Shown: positions 7,915 through 15,705 of the stretch, piece after piece
Layout: every line of letters begins with the position of its first letter
Numbering within the stretch: position 1 is the stretch's first letter
NCBI GenBank assembly: GCA_017303675.1
Contig: JAFLBX010000001.1
Location: 1,991,902 to 2,055,901, forward strand
Length of the DNA: 64,000 nt
Direction of reading: 5' to 3'
Source of the DNA: Ignavibacteria bacterium
Lineage (GTDB): Bacteria > Bacteroidota > Ignavibacteria > Tepidaquicellales > OLB5
Translations under genes and position numbers: made by a program
Notes under the pieces: generated by a model
Databases searched by the model: none
Seen by the model: the letters and a program-made list of their open reading frames with translations, nothing else
What the model was told of the DNA's origin: nothing

Positions 7915-8835
7915 ATGAACACATTAGAAGAAACAAAATCAAAAGAAAAATCCTGCTGCGGACCCGAATGCTGCAGCGATGATACAATAGATACAGCAAT
8001 TCTTGAAAAAGATCTCACAAAAGAAAAATCAGAAGAAGAGCTTAAAGAAATAGTTAAAGAGCAATACTCACAAATCGCTTTACAGTCTAAAGAGCAAAAC
8101 GAATCATCATGCTGCGGCTCTACATCATCCTGCTGCGGCGATAATACTACCTACACAATCATGGCTGATGAATACAAGCATCTGAAAGGTTACAATCCCG
8201 ATGCAGATCTTGGCCTTGGCTGCGGCTTGCCGACTGAATTCGCTAAGATAAAAGCCGGGGATACAGTTGTCGATCTCGGCTCAGGTGCAGGCAATGACTG
8301 TTTCGTGGCAAGAGCTGAAACCGGCGATACCGGCAGGGTAATAGGAATTGATATGACCCCCGCAATGGTAGATAAGGCCAAAGCAAATTCAGCAAAGTTA
8401 GGTTATACGAATGTTGAGTTCCATTTGGCTGAAATAGAAAACATGCCTTTGCCAGATAATACTGCAGATGTTGTTGTTAGCAATTGTGTAATGAACCTTA
8501 TCCCAAACAAAGTAAATGCTTTCCGCGAAGTTTACAGGATAACCAAACCCGGCGGGCATTTTTCTATTAGTGATATAGTTCTTACCGGTGATCTTCCGCT
8601 TAAGATGAAAACCGCTGCTACAATGTATGCAGGATGCGTATCAGGAGCTGTGCAGAAGGATGAATACCTTGAGATCGTAAAGAATGCTGGATTTAAAAAT
8701 GTAACTATCCAGAAAGAAAAGCTCATTACCATCCCTGACCAGATTCTGCTTGATTACATGACAATTGATGAAGCTAAGCAGTTCATCAGGTCCGGAAGCG
8801 GAATATACAGCATCACAGTTTACGCAGAAAAATAA
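7915..8835 (+). CDS. arsM: Arsenite S-adenosylmethionine methyltransferase
   Basis: 306 residues. A Rossmann methyltransferase with SAM motif VDLGSGAGND (about 119-128) and GIDMTPAM. Three cysteines match the arsenite-binding set of ArsM/AS3MT: Cys103 in GLGCGLP, Cys181 in VSNCVMNL and Cys231 in YAGCVSGA; the 181-231 spacing of 50 equals that of human Cys156-Cys206. It methylates arsenite to methylated arsenicals. The N-terminus carries four extra vicinal pairs: Cys14-15 and 19-20 in CCGPECC, and Cys66-67 and 73-74 in CCGSTSSCC, probably extra metalloid-binding sites. Confidence 0.93.
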   Translation: MNTLEETKSKEKSCCGPECCSDDTIDTAILEKDLTKEKSEEELKEIVKEQYSQIALQSKEQNESSCCGSTSSCCGDNTTYTIMADEYKHLKGYNPDADLGLGCGLPTEFAKIKAGDTVVDLGSGAGNDCFVARAETGDTGRVIGIDMTPAMVDKAKANSAKLGYTNVEFHLAEIENMPLPDNTADVVVSNCVMNLIPNKVNAFREVYRITKPGGHFSISDIVLTGDLPLKMKTAATMYAGCVSGAVQKDEYLEIVKNAGFKNVTIQKEKLITIPDQILLDYMTIDEAKQFIRSGSGIYSITVYAEK

Positions 8836-8851
8836 GTAATATCTTTTTGTA

Positions 8852-8874
8852 GAGACGTCCCGCTGGGACGTCTC
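8852..8874. repeat. GAGACGTCCC palindrome (family A)
   Basis: GAGACGTCCC-GCT-GGGACGTCTC, a perfect 10-bp stem with a three-base loop, lying 17 bases after the arsM stop. Other copies are at 11471-11493 and, inside a coding sequence, 63712-63734. Confidence 0.85.
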
Positions 8875-8934
8875 ACAGCTTTAACAAGTTATTGATTAAG
8901 ATTTAATAGTATAATTTCAAATTATTGATAGTTT

Positions 8935-10008
8935 ATGTCAGCAAATAACTGCGCTCCGGCAGAACGAAAACATTTAAGCTTCTTAGATAGATTCCTGACT
9001 TTATGGATCTTCATTGCAATGGGTATCGGCGTTGCCGCCGGGTATTTTATACCCGGTACCGCTGATTTTATCAATTCATTTTCTTCAGGCACTACAAATA
9101 TTCCTATTGCAATCGGGCTGATACTTATGATGTACCCGCCTCTTGCAAAAGTAAAATATGAAGAGCTTGGAAAGATATTCCGGAATTATAAAATTCTCGG
9201 CTTATCGCTCGTTATGAACTGGGTCATTGGTCCGGTTTTGATGTTTTTACTTGCTGTAACTTTCCTCAGTGATATGCCGGGCTATATGGTGGGCTTAATA
9301 ATGATAGGCCTTGCGCGCTGTATTGCAATGGTAATAGTATGGAATGAGCTCGCAGACGGCAGCCGTGAATACGCGGCAGGCCTGGTTGCCTTCAACAGTA
9401 TTTTCCAGGTTCTCTTCTACAGTCTTTTTGCATGGCTCTTCATCACGATATTTCCGCCATATTTCGGGGTAACCGGACTTGAAGTTAACATCAGTATCGC
9501 AGAAATTGCACAAAGTGTATTCATTTATCTTGGCATCCCATTTATTGCCGGATTTTAAAGCAGGTATATTCTTTTAAAGCTTAAAGGCAGGCAGTGGTAT
9601 GAAGAAAAGTTCATACCAAAAATAAGTCCCGTAACACTGATAGCCCTATTGTTTACTATCGTTGCAATGTTCAGCTTAAAAGGTGAAATGATCGTTAGCA
9701 TTCCAATGGATGTTGTAAGGATAGCTATACCTTTGCTTATTTATTTTGCTGTTATGTTTTTCATAACATTCCTTTTTGGCAGGGCATTGGGGGCCGATTA
9801 TTCGCAGAATGCTGCACTCTCATTCACAGCAGCCGGAAATAATTTTGAGCTGGCAATTGCTGTCAGTATCGGAGTCTTCGGTATATCAAGTCCCCAGGCT
9901 TTTGCAGGAGTTATCGGTCCGTTAGTTGAAGTCCCTGCACTCATCCTCCTCGTCAACGCCGCCTTCTGGCTTAAAAAGAAATTGTACGATAAAAAGAATT
10001 CTCTGTAG
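8935..10008 (+). pseudogene. acr3: ACR3-type arsenite efflux permease interrupted by one in-frame stop
   Basis: Codons 1-207 encode ACR3 through [13 protein letters not shown] at 9556-9558 interrupts the frame. The same frame then continues without any shift as [21 protein letters not shown] and on to [11 protein letters not shown], so the whole is 358 codons, a normal ACR3 length. The conserved arsenite-site Cys129 is present in GLARCIAMV, with NELADGS after it. ACR3 exports arsenite from the cytoplasm through about ten membrane helices. A single T-to-A change (TTA to TAA, giving the expected Leu) would explain the stop. It may be a sequencing error, a recent nonsense mutation, or a two-piece protein restarting near the ATG at 9649. 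Confidence 0.85.
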
Positions 10009-10096
10009 GCTTTATGGCTTGCCTGTCGCCCTTGCAGAAGATAACAGGTTACCAATTCATCAAATGTTTAATTTTCTATATATTCTTATAATTTGT

Positions 10097-10120
10097 AAAA
10101 TTCGTGCAATTCGTGGTTAT
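10097..10120. repeat. ATTCGTGCAATTCGTGGTTA repeat (family J)
   Basis: The phrase recurs at 28440-28465 as ATTCGTGTAATTCGTGGTTA. Both copies lie 70-220 bases upstream of a housekeeping gene (recA, rsmB). The rest of the 308-base gap 10009-10316 is AT-rich and holds the promoter elements listed next. Confidence 0.55.
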
Positions 10121-10136
10121 TTCTTTATCCAAAAAA

Positions 10137-10153
10137 GTATCATCTCATGATAC
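10137..10153 (+). promoter_or_regulatory. Palindrome upstream of the recA promoter
   Basis: GTATCAT-CTC-ATGATAC is a perfect 7-bp inverted repeat ending 21 bases before the -7 box, where a repressor or activator could touch the -33 region. It resembles no LexA box I know; an SOS-type operator is a guess. Confidence 0.4.
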
Positions 10154-10174
10154 ACATATCCCATGATTAACCCC

Positions 10175-10182
10175 TATTTTTG
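10175..10182 (+). promoter_or_regulatory. -7 box of the recA promoter
   Basis: TATTTTTG matches the Bacteroidota TAnnTTTG box; transcription would start near 10189, giving a leader of about 130 bases before recA. Confidence 0.45.
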
Positions 10183-10316
10183 TTTATTAAAATAAGTATT
10201 AATTAATTATATTCGCTGAAATCACAAACAAAATATTGTTTCCATACCTGCAAATTGCGGGATTTGTATAGTTTGGAAATTCAGCAATAAAAAACTATAG
10301 AAAGGTTTTACCCAAA

Positions 10317-11396
10317 ATGGCAGATAACGAAAAGCTCCGCTCTTTACAAATTGCTATAGACCAGATAGAAAAATCGCATGGCAAAGGCTCAATAATGAAA
10401 TTGGGGGATGGCGTCATTACAAAAATTGATGCAATTTCCACAAGCTCAATATCACTTGATGCAGCCTTAGGCGTAGGCGGTGTACCCAGGGGAAGAATTA
10501 TTGAAATTTACGGACCAGAATCTTCGGGTAAAACAACTATCTGTCTGCATATAATTGCTGAAGCGCAGAAAAAAGGCGGCCTTGCCGCTTTTATTGATAC
10601 CGAACATGCGCTTGATACAGGCTACGCTAAAAAGCTTGGTGTTGATGTTGAAAACCTGCTTGTTTCACAGCCTGAATACGGTGAGCAGGCTTTGGAAATA
10701 GTTGAAACACTTGTCCGCAGCAATGCCCTTGATATAATTGTGGTCGATTCAGTTGCCGCGCTTACACCAAGAGCTGAAATTGAAGGAGAAATGGGCGATT
10801 CACACATGGGACTCCAGGCCCGTTTGATGTCCCAGGCTCTCAGGAAATTAACCTCGGCTGTATCAAAATCAAATCTATCGCTTATGTTCACAAACCAGCT
10901 CCGCGATAAGATCGGTGTTATGTTTGGCTCCCCTGAAACCACAACAGGCGGTAAAGCGCTTAAGTTTTATGCGTCAGTCAGACTTGACGTTCGCCGTATC
11001 GCACAGATTAAAGACGGCACAAATGTAATTGGTAACCGTACAAAGGTTAAGGTTGTAAAAAACAAAGTTGCTCCACCGTTCCGCGAAGTTGAGTTTGATA
11101 TCATTTATAATGAAGGTATATCAAAGCTCGGTGATCTTGTTGATACAGCAGTTGATATGGAGATCATCAAAAAAGCAGGCGCATGGTTCAGCTACAATGA
11201 TCAGCGTATGCAGGGAAGGGAAGGCGTGAAAAACATGCTGACTGAAAATCCCGAGCTGCTTGCTAAGCTTAACAACGAGGTCCGCGAAGCAATGGGAATG
11301 GATGTATCATCTGAAGCCGCCGGAATAGAACAGCCTGTTAGCGCTAACGGCTCAAACGGCGAAGCAAAACCAAAAGAAAAAGCTTCGAAGAAATAA
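10317..11396 (+). CDS. recA: Recombinase RecA
   Basis: 359 residues, full length. Walker A is GPESSGKTT (66-74), followed by the ATPase strand [15 protein letters not shown], the L2 region ([30 protein letters not shown]) described only by position 190-220, and the C-terminal dimer/DNA-gating domain. The tail is Lys/Glu-rich. RecA pairs homologous DNA and triggers the SOS response. recX follows after 194 bases. GAAAGG lies about 10 bases before the ATG. Confidence 0.98.
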   Translation: MADNEKLRSLQIAIDQIEKSHGKGSIMKLGDGVITKIDAISTSSISLDAALGVGGVPRGRIIEIYGPESSGKTTICLHIIAEAQKKGGLAAFIDTEHALDTGYAKKLGVDVENLLVSQPEYGEQALEIVETLVRSNALDIIVVDSVAALTPRAEIEGEMGDSHMGLQARLMSQALRKLTSAVSKSNLSLMFTNQLRDKIGVMFGSPETTTGGKALKFYASVRLDVRRIAQIKDGTNVIGNRTKVKVVKNKVAPPFREVEFDIIYNEGISKLGDLVDTAVDMEIIKKAGAWFSYNDQRMQGREGVKNMLTENPELLAKLNNEVREAMGMDVSSEAAGIEQPVSANGSNGEAKPKEKASKK

Positions 11397-11470
11397 TGTT
11401 CTTTTGTCATTCTTGCGAACGCAGGGATCTTTAACAATTAAATAGTTATTATTCGGCTTTACTATTTGTA

Positions 11471-11499
11471 GAGACGTCCCGTTGGGACGTCTCTTTTTT
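11471..11499 (+). terminator. recA terminator formed by a family A palindrome
   Basis: GAGACGTCCC-GTT-GGGACGTCTC plus six T. The repeat here has acquired a T run, so it can work as an intrinsic terminator 75 bases after recA. A degraded GTCATTCTTGCG repeat (11406-11431) lies between. Confidence 0.7.
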
Positions 11500-11590
11500 A
11501 TTCGTCTCCTGGTCTTTCAGCTTCACTTTATTCGTTCTGAATAAATCGGTATAATTGTATTGTAAATTTTAAATATAGATACTCTCTGAT

Positions 11591-12214
11591 ATGCTCATCA
11601 CCAAAATAGAAAAACAGAAAAAGAACAATAAGCGGTATAATCTGTATATCGCTGATGAATTCTATTGCGGTTTGTATGATGATACTATCCTTAAATTCGG
11701 AATTGCCGCAGGCGATGATATCACCGAAGAAAAGCTGTTGCAAATCCGTGAATTTGATGAATACATTTACGGCAAAAAAATTTCCTTCGATTACCTTTCT
11801 TACCGCATACGTACTGTTGCTGAGATCAAAAAAAAGCTTAAGTCCAAAGATATATCACCGGTAATTATTGATAAGGTCATTAACCACTTAAATGAGCTTT
11901 CGCTTGTAAACGATGAAGAATTTGCCAAACAGCTTATCACCGAAAAGATCAAAAATAAGCCCGCGGGCAAACGCCTGCTGCAGCAGAAGCTGTTTGAAAA
12001 GGGAATAGCAAAACAGGTAAGTGAAAATGCTCTTAATAAATATCTTACTGATGAAGCTGAAAAACAAATGGCTCTGAAAGTATATGATAAATTAAAACCT
12101 AAGCTTAAAGGAGCGGATATACAAAAGGCTAAACAAAAAATTTATGAAACGCTGGCGCGCAAAGGATTTGAATACTATATTATTAATGAAATTATCCGTG
12201 AAAAAGCCGATTAA
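11591..12214 (+). CDS. recX: Regulatory protein RecX
   Basis: 207 residues. Three-helix repeats typical of RecX are visible: DYLSYRIRTVAEIKKKL, INHLNELSLVNDEEFAKQL, KNKPAGKRLLQQKLFEKGI and ETLARKGFEYYIINEII. RecX binds RecA filaments and inhibits extension, and its usual place is directly after recA, as here. Separated from recA by a terminator-like hairpin, it may have its own promoter. Confidence 0.93.
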   Translation: MLITKIEKQKKNNKRYNLYIADEFYCGLYDDTILKFGIAAGDDITEEKLLQIREFDEYIYGKKISFDYLSYRIRTVAEIKKKLKSKDISPVIIDKVINHLNELSLVNDEEFAKQLITEKIKNKPAGKRLLQQKLFEKGIAKQVSENALNKYLTDEAEKQMALKVYDKLKPKLKGADIQKAKQKIYETLARKGFEYYIINEIIREKAD

Positions 12215-12232
12215 TATCATTAAATTTACATA

Positions 12233-13318
12233 ATGAAAACAATAAAAAATGAAGAGCGCTATGCAGGTGAATTTAATGACCCTGTAAAACCGCTCAGCGG
12301 AATTGCGAAGATCTTCATTCTGCTTATTCCTTTGCTTATAATTGCAGCATTCATTGCATTTTTTACGGATATATTTATAGCACTTGTAATGTGCCTGCTT
12401 TTCGCGCTTGTACTAAGCCCGTTTGTTGATTTTATCCAGGGTTTTGGTTTGGGCAGGTCAGTTTCTATATTGATCGTTTATGCTGTAATTGGCTCTGCTT
12501 TATATTTTGCTTTCAATATGATAGCTCCCGCATTTGTTGAACAAAGCGAATCGCTTACCAAGTCTTATAAGGAATTCCGTGTATCTGAAAAGCTGAAGGA
12601 TACTGAGAAATGGATAGAAAAAAATGTTCCATACCTTAAAAAAGGTGATGTTGGCAAAGAAATTGAAGCTTCTGTACGCTCTTCATTCACAAAAGCTGAA
12701 GATATAATTTCCGGGGTTGTTTCAACAGTCCTTTATATAATAATTATACCTTTTATAACATTTTTTATCCTTAGAGATAGGCAAAAGATCAAGAACGGAC
12801 TTATAAGTATTGTTCCAAACCGTTATTTTGAAATGACCATTAATATTATAGATAAAATAGAAAAACAATTAAGCTCATATGTTCGTGCATGGCTGCTGGA
12901 TGCGTTTATACTCGGACTCCTTTCATTCATTGGGCTAAGCATAATGGGTGTCAATAACGCAATTATTATCGGAATGGTAGCCGGCGCAGGACATTTAATA
13001 CCGTATGCCGGACCCGTTGTTGGCGGTGTGCCCGCTATACTTATTTCGATTATTCAGTACGGTGATTTTCATATGGTGCTTCCAATTGTAATACTATTTA
13101 CCGTGATCTATATTCTTGATAGCTCATTTATCCAGCCTTACCTTTTCAGTAAAGGAGCTGAAATGAACCCGATAGTTATTATTGCGTTAATCCTTATTGG
13201 CAACCAGATCCTCGGCGCATTTGGCGCATTGATAGCAATACCTGTTGCAACAATTCTAAAGGTAAGCGCTAAGGAAACAATAAACGGCTTCCGGAATTAT
13301 AAACTTGGGTACTATTGA
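12233..13318 (+). CDS. AI-2E family transporter (PerM/YdiK type)
   Basis: 361 residues. Membrane helices lie near 27-75 and 80-100, a soluble helical stretch follows (100-165), and a larger C-terminal membrane block contains IIPFITFFILRD, YVRAWLLDAFILGLLS, AGAGHLIPYAGPVVGGVPA and GNQILGAFGALIAIPVA, all typical of the family. Members include the AI-2 exporter TqsA and others with sodium/proton or unknown substrates, so the cargo is not assignable. It starts 18 bases after recX and may share its transcript. Confidence 0.88.
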   Translation: MKTIKNEERYAGEFNDPVKPLSGIAKIFILLIPLLIIAAFIAFFTDIFIALVMCLLFALVLSPFVDFIQGFGLGRSVSILIVYAVIGSALYFAFNMIAPAFVEQSESLTKSYKEFRVSEKLKDTEKWIEKNVPYLKKGDVGKEIEASVRSSFTKAEDIISGVVSTVLYIIIIPFITFFILRDRQKIKNGLISIVPNRYFEMTINIIDKIEKQLSSYVRAWLLDAFILGLLSFIGLSIMGVNNAIIIGMVAGAGHLIPYAGPVVGGVPAILISIIQYGDFHMVLPIVILFTVIYILDSSFIQPYLFSKGAEMNPIVIIALILIGNQILGAFGALIAIPVATILKVSAKETINGFRNYKLGYY

Positions 13319-13333
13319 TATTACAAAAAACTT

Positions 13334-13357
13334 TTGCGAGCGAAGCGAAACAATCTC
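13334..13357. repeat. GCGAGCGAAGCGAAACAATCTC repeat (family E)
   Basis: A short copy of the TGCGAGGAGCGA..GACGAAGCAATCT repeat that also occurs at 27875-27969 (two facing copies) and 32709-32738. Confidence 0.6.
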
Positions 13358-13468
13358 ATTATTTTTATCTTCACGGAGTCTATCTAAAAGAAAGGGTTAT
13401 ATTAAATTTTCGATATTACAAAAACAAAATTATAAAATAATTAATAAATTTAAATTTAAACATATTAT

Positions 13469-14083
13469 ATGGTTATAAAGCTTAAGAATTCTTATCCCAG
13501 TATTCACGGTTTGCCGGTGATACACTCAGTTGATACCGATATTTTTGATCTAACTTATTTTATGAAGTGCATGGAATGCACTTTCTGCAAAGACCAGTGC
13601 TGCGAGTGGGGCGCTGATATTGATATGCAGAACGTTTCGCGGGTTATGAAATACAAAGATGAGCTTGAAGCGTTTACAGGGATAAAATCAGAGCGCTGGT
13701 TCGATGAATCTGAAAAAGGAACTGACCATGAATACCCCGGGCATGATTACATGCGTACAACTTATGATGAAGAAAAAGATTACTGCATATTCCTTAATAC
13801 AAAGGGCAGGGGTTGTATGCTTCACAGTTTTGCGCTTAATAAAGGCATAGACTACCACGAAATAAAACCTTTTTTCTGTTCAATGTTTCCTGTCACATAT
13901 ATGGATGGAGTACTTATGACACCCGAAGAAATTGATGAAGGCTTAACAGCCTGCCTGGGCGAAGGTCCGACTTTATACCAGGGGTCACGCGATGAGCTAA
14001 AATTCTATTTCGGCGAAGGATTGATCAACGAGCTTGATGAAATACAGGCTCAAAGACCGCCTGTAAAAAAAGAGGCGGTATAA
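13469..14083 (+). CDS. Cysteine-cluster protein, YkgJ-like
   Basis: 204 residues. Clustered cysteines CMECTFCKDQCCEWG (Cys34, 37, 40, 44, 45), then DYCIF, GRGCMLH, PFFCSMFPVTY and TACLG resemble the YkgJ/DUF3109-type metal-binding cluster proteins, thought to bind zinc or an iron-sulfur cluster. The spacing C..C.....HxF..........KPFFCxxFP is characteristic of the group. Function is unknown; no signal peptide, so cytoplasmic. It stands alone between repeat-containing spacers. Confidence 0.7.
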   Translation: MVIKLKNSYPSIHGLPVIHSVDTDIFDLTYFMKCMECTFCKDQCCEWGADIDMQNVSRVMKYKDELEAFTGIKSERWFDESEKGTDHEYPGHDYMRTTYDEEKDYCIFLNTKGRGCMLHSFALNKGIDYHEIKPFFCSMFPVTYMDGVLMTPEEIDEGLTACLGEGPTLYQGSRDELKFYFGEGLINELDEIQAQRPPVKKEAV

Positions 14084-14133
14084 GATAAAATTAAGGTATT
14101 TAGCTTGTGCCACAAATACCTTTTTAAATCATT

Positions 14134-14173
14134 GTCATTCTGAACGAAGCGAAGCGGAGTGAAGAATCCAGAC
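14134..14173. repeat. GTCATTCTGAACGAAG repeat (family D)
   Basis: GTCATTCTGAACGAAGCGAA and a GAAGAATCCAGAC end; relatives are at 22415, 22551 and, inverted, 22695-22752. It fills the spacer before the convergent DUF1501 gene. Confidence 0.6.
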
Positions 14174-14297
14174 TAAAAAGCTGAATTATTGGATATGCTC
14201 TACATTCATAATTTTTAAGACTTTTATGTTTACGTATAGTAGCTTCAAAGAAGTACTCTGTGTATTAAAAATCTTAGCGCCTTTCTGTGAAAAATTC

Positions 14298-15644
14298 TTA
14301 GCTTACCAACTCCTCAATCACACTTCCTTCATTCACATACTTGAGCGGCCTGCCCTGGGGTGAGTGTATCACTTTATTATAGTCAATCCCAAGCTGGTGA
14401 GAAAGCGATGCAAACAGGTTCCCCGGTGTAACCGGATTCGACACTATCTGATTTCCGTCATCATTTGTTTCACCGTAAACCCTGCCGCCGCGGATTCCGC
14501 CGCCCGCAATTGCGCATGCAAATGCGTCGGGGTAATGATCGCGTCCTTCATTTGCATTTATTGCCGGAGTCCTGCCAAACTCACCCATGCATAATACAAG
14601 TGTCCTGTCAAGCATTCCACGCTGTGATAGATCCTGCACAAGCGTTGAAAACGCGGGGTCTAACTTTTTGCAGAGATTCGATACCCGTGTAAAATTATCC
14701 TGGTGAGTGTCCCATCCGTCAAGCGTTACTTCTACGAACTTAACGCCTGTTTCAACCAGTCTTCTTGCCATCAAACAACCCTTGCCGAAATTATTATCGC
14801 CATAGGCTTTCTTCAGTACATCCGGTTCTTCGCTTATATCGAACGCTTTAATTAACGGTGAGTTCATCATCTTAACGGATTTTTCATAGATCAGCTGATG
14901 TTCTTTAATATCTTCAAGTCCTTTTTCCTTGTAAAATGAATCTTCCATTTGGTTCAGTAATTTCATTCTTTCAGCAAACCGCGTATCATCAACATCTTTG
15001 AACTTTGCTATATTCTGCAGCGGCTTGGTAACATCTTTAATTACATAAGGGGAAAATTCCTTCCCTAAAAACTCCGCACTGTAGCTGGGTCCGGTTAAGC
15101 TTACAAAGTACGGCAGGTCAAACTCCTTCGCTCCGCCAAGCTCTTTGGCTGTGATTGCCCCGAAGCTGGGGTGCTTTACTACACCTGTAGGCGGATAAGA
15201 TGTATGCATTAAATAACTCGCGCGGTTATGATTGCCTTCTTTGCTTGTTAATGTCCTTATCAGCGTAAGCTTTTCCATCTGCTGTGAAAGCAGCGGCAGA
15301 TTCTCTGCAAGCTCGATACCCGTAACATTGGTCTGTATAGCTTTAGTCGAACCTCCGTTCTTGCTTTTTGTTTTAGGTGAAAATGTCTCGAACTGAGAAG
15401 GCGCACCGGCTAACCAAAGCACAATTACACTATCAGCCTGGGCGTTCAGTGGATTCATAAATGATAACCCGGGATTCTTAGCCGCAACATTCTTAGCAAT
15501 ACCGAATTTCGAAAATATTAACCCGGTTGAAAGCGCCATGCTCAGCGAAAGGAATTTCCTGCGTGATATTTCCACTTCATCTTTATGGCCATTGCATCCG
15601 CAATGCTCTGAAAATTGCTTTCCTTTAATTTTATTTTGTTTCAT
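14298..15644 (-). CDS. DUF1501 family protein with Tat signal
   Basis: 448 residues. SRRKFLSLSMALSTG (from 27) is a twin-arginine export signal. The body is the DUF1501 alkaline-phosphatase-like fold: LWLAGAPSQFETFSPK near the start, DTHQDNF, GEFGRTPAINANEGRDHYP and AIAGGGIRGGRVYGETN. Such proteins are nearly always encoded beside a DUF1549/DUF1553 protein, as here, and are abundant in Planctomycetes and some Bacteroidota/Ignavibacteria. Their substrate is unproven; roles in degrading sulfated or complex polymers are proposed. A palindromic repeat separates it from the upstream partner. Confidence 0.9.
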   Translation of the reverse strand: MKQNKIKGKQFSEHCGCNGHKDEVEISRRKFLSLSMALSTGLIFSKFGIAKNVAAKNPGLSFMNPLNAQADSVIVLWLAGAPSQFETFSPKTKSKNGGSTKAIQTNVTGIELAENLPLLSQQMEKLTLIRTLTSKEGNHNRASYLMHTSYPPTGVVKHPSFGAITAKELGGAKEFDLPYFVSLTGPSYSAEFLGKEFSPYVIKDVTKPLQNIAKFKDVDDTRFAERMKLLNQMEDSFYKEKGLEDIKEHQLIYEKSVKMMNSPLIKAFDISEEPDVLKKAYGDNNFGKGCLMARRLVETGVKFVEVTLDGWDTHQDNFTRVSNLCKKLDPAFSTLVQDLSQRGMLDRTLVLCMGEFGRTPAINANEGRDHYPDAFACAIAGGGIRGGRVYGETNDDGNQIVSNPVTPGNLFASLSHQLGIDYNKVIHSPQGRPLKYVNEGSVIEELVS

Positions 15645-15664
15645 AATATAATTTATAATTTATT

Positions 15665-15704
15665 GCCCCCCTCTCCTTTTAGGAGAGGGGCAGGGGGTGA
15701 GGTC
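15665..15704. repeat. CCCCTCTCC palindromic repeat (family B)
   Basis: CCCCCTCTCCTTTTAGGAGA continuing into GGGGCAGGGGGTGAGGTC. It fills the spacer between the DUF1549 stop and the DUF1501 start in a minus-strand operon. Confidence 0.8.
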
Positions 15705-15705
15705 A

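Noticed and set aside
9649..10008. Separate gene for a short membrane protein
   Set aside because: It is in the same frame as the upstream ACR3 half and completes the family's sequence; one interrupted gene is the simpler reading.
9926..10150. 74-codon frame after acr3
   Set aside because: It overlaps the end of acr3 in another frame and extends into the recA promoter region.
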